Source: Acidobacteriota bacterium
Lineage (GTDB): Bacteria > Acidobacteriota > Terriglobia > Acidiferrales > UBA7541
Direction: 5' to 3'
Assembly (NCBI GenBank): GCA_003224515.1
Contig: QHZC01000502.1
Location: 1-6,348 of the forward strand
DNA length: 6,348 nucleotides
Shown: positions 1 to 5,317 of the stretch, piece after piece
Numbering within the stretch: the stretch's first letter is position 1
Layout: every line of letters starts with the position of its first letter
Notes under the pieces: model-generated
Told to the model about the DNA's origin: nothing
Seen by the model: the letters and a program-made list of their open reading frames with translations, nothing else
Databases searched by the model: none
Program-made: the position numbers and the translations under genes

Positions 1-1
1 C

Positions 2-505
2 AAGGGCTATGACGAGAGTTCATTTCTTCAGGCGGTGAGCAAGACGGAAGGCGGCTGGAAGCTGCGGCTGAGAGGCGAAGCCGTGCTCGCCGGTCAATCC
101 ATGGGCAGAGTTTTAGGAGGATGCATGACTCTGCTGGAAGCTACGATCGGAACGCCTTGGGAATTGGACACCAAAGATTCCATCCTGGTTCTCGAAGACC
201 GCGCCATGAGGCCCTACCAGGTGGACCGCGTCCTGATGCATTTGAAGCAAGCCGGTAAGTTCGAAGGCGTTCGCGGGATTGTGCTGGGAGACTTTCCCGA
301 AAGTGAGCCGGCCGTGACGGGAGCTCCTACGGTACGGGAAGTCTGCGCGCGAATTCTGCGGCCGCTCGGCGTCCCGATCGTGTTCGGAGCGCCGGTTGGC
401 CATACCGTTAGGCCTATGCTTACGATACCGCTGGGCATAAAAGCGCGCCTGGACGCAGACGGGGAAGGCACACTCGAATTCCTGGAATCGGCGGTTGTGG
501 CTTGA
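2..505 (+). CDS. LD-carboxypeptidase, peptidase family S66 (C-terminal part; 5' end outside window)
   Basis: This serine peptidase removes the terminal D-alanine from the murein tetrapeptide in the cytoplasm, giving the tripeptide used in cell-wall recycling. The frame is open from base 2 with no stop, so the gene starts upstream; the GTG at 35 is internal. The N-terminal domain with the nucleophilic serine is missing. The C-terminal domain is clear: GGCMTLLEATIGTPWE (about 116-163), then ILVLEDRAMRPYQVDRVL, whose Glu at 194-196 fits the catalytic Glu, and GAPVGHTVRPMLTIPLG, whose His at 401-403 fits the catalytic His. These complete the family's Ser-Glu-His triad. The stop overlaps the mpl start by 4 bases, and mpl uses this enzyme's product, which supports the recycling role. 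A microcin-immunity (MccF-like) role is the main alternative within S66, but the neighbour makes it less likely. Confidence 0.9.
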   Translation, partial: KGYDESSFLQAVSKTEGGWKLRLRGEAVLAGQSMGRVLGGCMTLLEATIGTPWELDTKDSILVLEDRAMRPYQVDRVLMHLKQAGKFEGVRGIVLGDFPESEPAVTGAPTVREVCARILRPLGVPIVFGAPVGHTVRPMLTIPLGIKARLDADGEGTLEFLESAVVA

Positions 506-1950
506 ACGAAACGAAACATGTGCACGTGATTGGGATTGGCGGATCGGCGATGGCGCCGCTGGCCGGGATGCTCCGCGAGCGCGGCTTTCGCGTGACCGGT
601 TCGGATTCGGGAGTTTATCCGCCGGCGTCAACGCTGCTCGAAAGTCTCGGCATTGCATTTTTCAACACTTTTGATGCGGCGCATTTGCAGCCGGCCCCTG
701 ACCTGGTGGTGATCGGGAATATCATCGCGCGGGGGAATCCGGAGCTGGAGGAGGTGCTGGATCGAAAGATTTCCTATCGCTCGATGCCGGAAATTCTGGA
801 GGAAGTCTTTCTCCCCGAAAGGCATTCTATTGTCGTCAGCGGGACGCATGGAAAAACGACCACGACAGCCATGCTGGCTTGGATTTTCCACACCGCAGGT
901 AAGCGGCCGAATTTTCTTGTGGGGGGCGTGTCGGAAAACTTTGGAAAGAGTTACGGCCTTGGCGGCGGGGAAGACTTTATTCTTGAAGGTGACGAGTATG
1001 AAACCGCATTCTGGGACCGCGGGCCCAAATTCTTTCATTACCATCCCGATGATCTGATTATCACGTCCCTCGAATACGATCACGCCGACATTTATTCTGA
1101 TTTTGAGACCTATCAGCTCGCTTTCCGTCGCTTGGTTAACCTTGTACCTAGGAGCGGTCGCGTTGTCATTTGGGGCGATGCAGATGATTCGGGCCCGGCC
1201 TTGCGGCGCGCGGCGGAAAAAGCATTTTGCCCGGTCGAAACCTACGGTTTCCGCGGCGGCAATGACTGGATGGTGAGCGACTCGGCCGTTGATGGCGAAA
1301 TCATGCGGTTTCGCGCGGCGCATCATGGAAAGATGTTTGGAGAATTCGCGCTAGCTGCCACAGGACGGCATAACGTTCTGAACGCAATGGCAGCGCTCAT
1401 CGTGGCGCAGGGGCGCGGCATCCCAGTCGGGGAGATTGCCAAAGCGCTTGGGACGTTTCGCAGCGTGAAACGTCGAATGGATGTGCGGGGCGAAATTGGA
1501 GGAGTATTGGTGGTCGACGATTTTGCGCATCATCCCACGGCCGTAAAGGCCACCATCGAAGCCGCGCGTGGCCGCTGGCCCGGCCGCCGGCTCTGGGCCA
1601 TTCTCGAGCCGCGCTCAAATTCGATGCGCCGCAAAGTGTTTCAGGAGGCGCTGCCGAAGGCACTCGCCCTCGGCGACCGCGTCATTCTCGGCGCTGTTTT
1701 TCGCGCCCAGCAATTGGGCGGAGAAAATCGCCTTGACCCCGAGACTGTCGCAGAAAGTGTTCGGGCCCTCGGTAAAGACGCCCGCGTGTTTTCCAGCTCC
1801 GACGCCATCGCAGAACATCTTGCGGCGGAAGCCAAACCTGGCGATCTCCTTCTCATCATGTCCAACGGCAGCTTTGACGGCTTGTGCGAAAAGGTTCTGA
1901 AGAAGCTCGGCACCGCTGCTCAACTTGCAGGCGAGGCGAGAACTCAGTGA
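502..1950 (+). CDS. mpl: UDP-N-acetylmuramate:L-alanyl-gamma-D-glutamyl-meso-diaminopimelate ligase (Mpl)
   Basis: Mpl joins recycled L-Ala-gamma-D-Glu-meso-DAP tripeptide to UDP-MurNAc using ATP in the cytoplasm, bypassing MurC, MurD and MurE. The 482 residues show the Mur-ligase plan: an N-terminal Rossmann motif HVIGIGGSAMAPLAG (8-22), the ATP P-loop GTHGKTTTTAM (114-124), the central block EGDEYETAFWDRGPKF (162-177) with LEYDHADIY (190-198), GRHNVLNAMAA (288-298), and the C-terminal DDFAHHPTAV (339-348), EPRSNSMRR (369-377) and SNGSFDGL (454-461). The EYETAFWD and EPRSNSM blocks point to Mpl rather than MurC. E. coli Mpl is slightly shorter, at about 457 residues. The TTG at 502 is chosen because the Rossmann strand begins at once and the next Met lies inside it. 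It overlaps the upstream stop as TTGA, with only a weak ribosome site, so translation is probably coupled to the carboxypeptidase. Confidence 0.97.
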   Translation: MNETKHVHVIGIGGSAMAPLAGMLRERGFRVTGSDSGVYPPASTLLESLGIAFFNTFDAAHLQPAPDLVVIGNIIARGNPELEEVLDRKISYRSMPEILEEVFLPERHSIVVSGTHGKTTTTAMLAWIFHTAGKRPNFLVGGVSENFGKSYGLGGGEDFILEGDEYETAFWDRGPKFFHYHPDDLIITSLEYDHADIYSDFETYQLAFRRLVNLVPRSGRVVIWGDADDSGPALRRAAEKAFCPVETYGFRGGNDWMVSDSAVDGEIMRFRAAHHGKMFGEFALAATGRHNVLNAMAALIVAQGRGIPVGEIAKALGTFRSVKRRMDVRGEIGGVLVVDDFAHHPTAVKATIEAARGRWPGRRLWAILEPRSNSMRRKVFQEALPKALALGDRVILGAVFRAQQLGGENRLDPETVAESVRALGKDARVFSSSDAIAEHLAAEAKPGDLLLIMSNGSFDGLCEKVLKKLGTAAQLAGEARTQ

Positions 1951-3542
1951 CCTTTACTTCGGCCCGAAGCAGGCTGCTCTCGGCGAGCCTCTGCTTTCTA
2001 TTTATCCTGACTTTCAGCTCTTTGGCCGGAGCAACCATTCAATACACTGTCCTCCTGGATCATCCTGAGAGGCATCTTTTCCACGTGACAATGACTATTC
2101 CCGATGTGACGGATGAGGTGATTGTTAGGATGCCCGCGTGGAATGCGCTCTATCAGATCCGCGACTTCAGCAGTCATGTGCAGCAGGTTGAAGCGTTTGC
2201 CGGTCCCAAGAAAGTGTCTATCGAAAAAGTGGACAAGCAAACCTGGTGCATTAAGGGCACGGGAACAATCAAAATTACTTATGCAACCTATTGGGACGAG
2301 GCTGGCCCTTTTGCGTCGCAGCTCAATTCTGAGCATGCCTTCATCAATCCGGCAATGATTCTCTTTTACGTGCCGGCACGACGCGAAGAAGAGGTCATCC
2401 TCTCGGTCAACTTCTCTTCTGCGACTTGGGGTGCCGCAGGGCCCTTGGGGGACTCGTTGTTGGTCAGCGGGCGGAATCATGAGGCTGGTTTCAAAGCGCC
2501 CAGCTATGACGCGCTCGCGGATGGTCCGATTGAAGTTGGGAAAATTGATGTATTCGAATTGTCAGAGGTGGCGCCGCCGGTGACGGTCGTGATTTACGGA
2601 GACAACTGGAGGAAGAAGCAGGTGGAGGAAGACCTGAAGCGCATCTGCCAGTACCAACTGAAGCTGATGAGCGGGGCGCCGTTCGAACGCTACACATTTC
2701 TTCTCCACTTTGGCAAAGGCGCTGGCGGCGGTGGCATGGAGCACGCGAACTCGACCGCGATCGGTGCCTATTCGGATGAATACTTGCCAAGTGTCGCGGC
2801 GCATGAATTTTTTCACCTGTGGAACGTGAAACGTATCCGACCCACATCGCTGGATCCCGTGGACTATATAAAGGAGCAATACACGCGCGCTCTATGGTTT
2901 GTCGAAGGGGAGACGAACACCTACGGTTCCTACACTCTTGTACGCAGTGGCATCTGGAGCAAAGAGCAGTTCTACGCGGATCTCGGCGAACAGATCACCG
3001 AGCTGGAAGGCCGTCCGGCTAACCGCTGGCAGAGCGCAGAACAGTCCAGCCTCGACGCCTGGCTGGAAAGGTATCCCCTTTACAATCAGCCGGAATACAG
3101 CGTCTCGTATTACACCAAAGGGCAGGTGTTGGGAGACTTGCTCGACATTCTCATTCGTGACCGCACTGGCAATGCCAAGAGCCTGGACGATGTCTTGCGC
3201 TTGATGAATACTAACTTTGCCAAGCAGGGAAAAACATATCGACGCGGACCCCTTCCCCTATCAGCAGATCCTGGCGTTAGCAGGCTTGGGTCTGCGAACC
3301 GTGGAGCGCCGGAAACTGGCGCTTGGTTTCTCCGTGGAGCACGAGCCGAGCGGTCCTTTCGTCGTGAGCACGGTCGATTCCGGAGCCCCTGCGGCTCAGA
3401 CCGGCTTGCGTGCCGGGGACGTCATCCTCAACTGGAACGGCGGCGAGGTGCCCCGGCGCGTGGAGCGCTGGCTCCAGGAGCAAAAGGCGGGCGATCAGCT
3501 GAAGCTGCGAGTTCGCCGGGAAGACAAAGAGTTTTCCCTTGA
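1947..3542 (+). CDS. M61-family metallopeptidase (glycyl-aminopeptidase type), N-terminal and catalytic part of a frame-broken gene
   Basis: This is an exported zinc protease of the gluzincin type, related to glycyl aminopeptidases; its natural substrate cannot be read from sequence. The GTG at 1947 overlaps the mpl stop as GTGA, follows a purine-rich GGCGAGGCGAG (1930-1940), and begins a signal peptide (basic R7/R9, hydrophobic core, SSLAGA ending near residue 29). An earlier in-frame TTG at 1884 would bury that signal and is rejected. A beta-rich N-terminal domain (about 30-215) precedes GGGMEHANS (261-269), the zinc motif HEFFH (286-290) followed by LWNVKRIRP, the third-ligand region WFVEG (E320), and SYYTKG (387-392). 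The active site is therefore complete. Family-like sequence ends at about Y431 (3237-3239). The last 100 residues to the stop at 3542 are out-of-frame, Arg/Gly/Ala-rich translation of the PDZ region and are not real domain sequence. Confidence 0.9.
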   Translation: MTFTSARSRLLSASLCFLFILTFSSLAGATIQYTVLLDHPERHLFHVTMTIPDVTDEVIVRMPAWNALYQIRDFSSHVQQVEAFAGPKKVSIEKVDKQTWCIKGTGTIKITYATYWDEAGPFASQLNSEHAFINPAMILFYVPARREEEVILSVNFSSATWGAAGPLGDSLLVSGRNHEAGFKAPSYDALADGPIEVGKIDVFELSEVAPPVTVVIYGDNWRKKQVEEDLKRICQYQLKLMSGAPFERYTFLLHFGKGAGGGGMEHANSTAIGAYSDEYLPSVAAHEFFHLWNVKRIRPTSLDPVDYIKEQYTRALWFVEGETNTYGSYTLVRSGIWSKEQFYADLGEQITELEGRPANRWQSAEQSSLDAWLERYPLYNQPEYSVSYYTKGQVLGDLLDILIRDRTGNAKSLDDVLRLMNTNFAKQGKTYRRGPLPLSADPGVSRLGSANRGAPETGAWFLRGARAERSFRREHGRFRSPCGSDRLACRGRHPQLERRRGAPARGALAPGAKGGRSAEAASSPGRQRVFP

Positions 3543-3669
3543 ATTCCGGCTCGGTGAGAACAAGGAGATCGTGTACGAGGTCGTCGAGGTTTCGCACCCT
3601 GGTGAAAAAGCTCGCCACATTCCAGAGGGGATGCTTGGCGGCGAGACCCGCGCGATTCCGGTTCGTTAA
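3217..3669 (+). CDS. PDZ-domain C-terminal fragment of the M61 peptidase
   Basis: This frame carries the C-terminal end of the protease gene. Family-like sequence begins at about 3244-3247 with DPFPYQQILALAGLGL, which in M61 proteins links the helical part of the peptidase domain to the PDZ domain. A PDZ fold follows, with GPFVVSTVDSGAPAAQTGL, RAGDVILNWNGGEVP and KLRVRREDKEFSLEFRLG (about 3346-3555), then a short tail to TAA at 3667. PDZ domains of these proteases probably bind peptide ends or tune activity. The TTG at 3217 only marks where the open frame could begin: it lies inside the upstream coding sequence, has no ribosome site, and its first eight codons are out-of-frame M61 sequence. 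There is no signal peptide, so independent expression as a useful protein is unlikely. It sits in the +1 frame relative to the catalytic part. Confidence 0.82.
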   Translation: MPSREKHIDADPFPYQQILALAGLGLRTVERRKLALGFSVEHEPSGPFVVSTVDSGAPAAQTGLRAGDVILNWNGGEVPRRVERWLQEQKAGDQLKLRVRREDKEFSLEFRLGENKEIVYEVVEVSHPGEKARHIPEGMLGGETRAIPVR

Positions 3670-3696
3670 CGATGCGGTCGATACATTGTTGTCTTC

Positions 3697-4440
3697 TTGT
3701 CGCTTTATATCCTGATCGTCGGGCCGCCGCTGCTCGTCTACACTCTAATCACGCGTAATCCTGATCCGCTTTACTGGGCCGGTGTGAAAGGCGTGATGTT
3801 TTTTGTCAGGGCCGTCGGAGTGCGGGTTCGGGTCCGGGGCCTCGAGCGCATCCCTCCAGGCGTCTGCCTTTTTGTCGCGAATCACACGAGCTCAGCCGAT
3901 GCACCCGTAGTTGTTGGTGCCATCCCTCGACGGATCGCCATTCTTCTGAAAGAATCGCTTTTCAAATGGCCCATCGTGGGACAAGCCTTTTTGTCAGCGC
4001 ATTTCATCCCCGTTAATCGAAGTGCCCGCGAGTCGGCAATTTCCAGTGTCGAGAGGGCCACGGAAGCTCTCAAGGACGGGCAATCTTTTTTGATCTACCC
4101 TGAAGGCACGCGCAGCCCGGATGGCCGCCTGCAGGAGTTCAAAAAAGGTGCGGTAGTGATGGCCATCAAAGCCGGTGTGCCCATCGTCCCGATCGTGTGC
4201 TCCGGTGCGCACCGTATTATGGAGAAGCGCTCACTGGTCATTCGCCCCGGTGAAATTCTTGTCGAGTTTCTCAGTCCCATCGATGCATCCGCGTCCACCT
4301 TGGAGAATCGCGATGATTTAAACGATTGCGTGCGCCGCGCCATGGCTGCCGCATTGCCTCCCGATCAGCGTCCGATCGATTTTCCGGCCGCGAATTCCAA
4401 TCCAGCGGAAGAGGAAGGGAGAAGCGCAAATGTCAGTTAA
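3697..4440 (+). CDS. 1-acyl-sn-glycerol-3-phosphate acyltransferase (PlsC/LPLAT family)
   Basis: This is a membrane-bound acyltransferase that most likely adds the second acyl chain to lysophosphatidic acid to make phosphatidic acid, the phospholipid precursor. All four family blocks are present: NHTSSAD (62-68, the H-x4-D catalytic motif with H63 and D68), FIPVNR (103-108), YPEGTRS (134-140) and VPIVPI (162-167). One hydrophobic N-terminal segment (about 2-18) would anchor it to the inner membrane. The 247 residues fit the family, with a short acidic tail at 236-241. The start is uncertain. TTG 3697 is the only usual start codon in frame after the TAA at 3667, it has no visible ribosome site, and hydrophobic sequence continues upstream in frame. 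Phosphatidate synthesis is inferred; a related acceptor such as an ornithine lipid or other lysolipid is possible. Confidence 0.92.
   Translation: MSLYILIVGPPLLVYTLITRNPDPLYWAGVKGVMFFVRAVGVRVRVRGLERIPPGVCLFVANHTSSADAPVVVGAIPRRIAILLKESLFKWPIVGQAFLSAHFIPVNRSARESAISSVERATEALKDGQSFLIYPEGTRSPDGRLQEFKKGAVVMAIKAGVPIVPIVCSGAHRIMEKRSLVIRPGEILVEFLSPIDASASTLENRDDLNDCVRRAMAAALPPDQRPIDFPAANSNPAEEEGRSANVS
4412..4421 (+). promoter_or_regulatory. Ribosome binding site of the Nif3-like gene
   Basis: AGGAAGGGAG lies inside the plsC coding end, 8 bases before ATG 4430. It is the clearest Shine-Dalgarno-like site in the window and fixes the start of the Nif3-like gene at 4430. The gene can probably recruit ribosomes itself as well as by coupling to plsC. 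Confidence 0.7.
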
Positions 4441-5317
4441 TCGAATAGCGGCCTGTTGGAGCGTGATGATCGCAGTGGCGGTGCCCTTTTTGTCGAGCCG
4501 CGTAATCGCCGAAGAGAAGCATCCGACTGCCCGCGAAGTGATCGCGCAAATCCAGCGGCGCGTCGGGGTGCCATGGCAGGCGGAAACGGTGGACACGTTC
4601 AAGGCCGGCAACCCGGATTCGTCAGTTACTGGTATCGCCGTGACGATGATGGCGACCATGGAGGTGCTCGAACGCGCGGCTGCTTCTGGTCAGAATCTGA
4701 TCATCACTCATGAGCCCACCTTCTACAATCACCTGGATAAACTGGATGAACTCGAGAAAAAGGAAAACGATCCCGTTTTGGCAGAGAAATTGGATTTCAT
4801 CGCGAGACACAATTTGGTCATTTGGCGCTTTCATGATCACTGGCACATGCGCAGTCCTGACGGAATTGAGGAGGGCATGGCTCACGCGCTGGGCTGGGAA
4901 AAACATCGGGTCCGCGACATTCCATACTTGTTCGAGATTCCAGACACCACGCTAGAGACGCTGGCCAGCGATCTTAAGAAGAAACTGGGGATTCACGTAT
5001 TGCGAATCGTTGGCGACCCTCAATCGAAGGTGAAGAAAGTTGCCTTCCTGCCCGGCGCTTCGGGCCTCCGCAAAGAGACCCGCGCACTGGAAATGAAAGA
5101 CGTTGAAGTACTCGTGACCGGGGAACCCCGCGAGTGGGAGACCGTAGAATACGTCGCGGACGCGGTAACCGAAGGCCGGCGAAAAGCTCTAATCATCCTC
5201 AGCCACATTCCATCCGAGCAAGCCGGAATGGAGGAATGCGCCCGCTGGCTCAAGACCTTTATCAGCGAAGTTCCCGTCGAATTTGTTCCGGCAAAAGATC
5301 CCTTCTGGAAGAATTAG
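4430..5317 (+). CDS. Nif3/DUF34-family dinuclear-metal protein with predicted signal peptide
   Basis: Nif3-like proteins (E. coli YbgI type) form ring-shaped hexamers with a two-metal site; their biochemical role is not settled, and the 'GTP cyclohydrolase I type 2' name should not be relied on. The family is shown by LIITHEPTFYNH (90-101), RFHDHWHMRSPDGIEEGMAHALGW (133-156), VLVTGEPREWE (228-236) and the C-terminal metal block SHIPSEQAG (258-266, with H259 and E263). Unusually, the first 27 residues look like a signal peptide: R5, a hydrophobic core at 6-21, and RVIA before EEK. The mature part is about 268 residues, close to the family's usual length. ATG 4430 overlaps the plsC end by 11 bases. 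Two usual metal ligands appear altered (E95 in place of the second His of HH, and H139 in place of the Asp of HTNLD). Family assignment is firm; function is unknown. Confidence 0.88.
   Translation: MSVNRIAACWSVMIAVAVPFLSSRVIAEEKHPTAREVIAQIQRRVGVPWQAETVDTFKAGNPDSSVTGIAVTMMATMEVLERAAASGQNLIITHEPTFYNHLDKLDELEKKENDPVLAEKLDFIARHNLVIWRFHDHWHMRSPDGIEEGMAHALGWEKHRVRDIPYLFEIPDTTLETLASDLKKKLGIHVLRIVGDPQSKVKKVAFLPGASGLRKETRALEMKDVEVLVTGEPREWETVEYVADAVTEGRRKALIILSHIPSEQAGMEECARWLKTFISEVPVEFVPAKDPFWKN

Larger units (their letters stand above)
1947..3669 (+). pseudogene. M61 peptidase-PDZ gene interrupted by an apparent deletion and frame change
   Basis: This entry reunites the two fragments above. Together they give a signal peptide, peptidase domain and PDZ domain in the normal order, about 573 residues in total. 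At 3237-3247 the frame changes, and by memory of the family about 30 residues that usually lie here (end of the helical subdomain, with an FF-x-RYV-type motif before DPFPY) are absent. A deletion of 3k+2 bases, about 83-95, would explain both facts. A true mutation, a strain-specific lesion and an assembly error cannot be separated from this sequence alone. If real, the product keeps its zinc site but loses the PDZ domain. Confidence 0.78.

Noticed and set aside
113..658. Minus-strand open frame spanning the carboxypeptidase-mpl junction.
   Set aside because: Arg/Ser-rich translation with no motif, opposite two well-supported genes.
628..1326. Minus-strand open frame of 232 codons opposite mpl.
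   Set aside because: Antisense to strongly conserved Mpl motifs and lacking any family-like sequence; a shadow frame.
1884..1946. Upstream TTG start at 1884 for the M61 gene.
   Set aside because: It would add 21 residues read from inside mpl and bury a good signal peptide. GTG 1947 in a GTGA overlap fits much better.
3227..3233. Slippery-looking heptamer G GGA AAA, in the right phase for programmed -1 frameshifting, just before the M61 frame break.
   Set aside because: A -1 slip leads to the wrong frame: the PDZ domain lies in +1. The expected residues between the two blocks are also missing, which recoding would not explain.
3217..3669. The PDZ fragment as an independent small gene.
   Set aside because: It has no own start signal or signal peptide, begins inside upstream coding sequence, and matches the normal C-terminal end of M61 proteases.
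3670..3696. The only intergenic gap on the plus strand, considered as a promoter or terminator.
   Set aside because: At 27 bases it is too short for both, and no hairpin with a T-run or convincing -35/-10 pair is visible.
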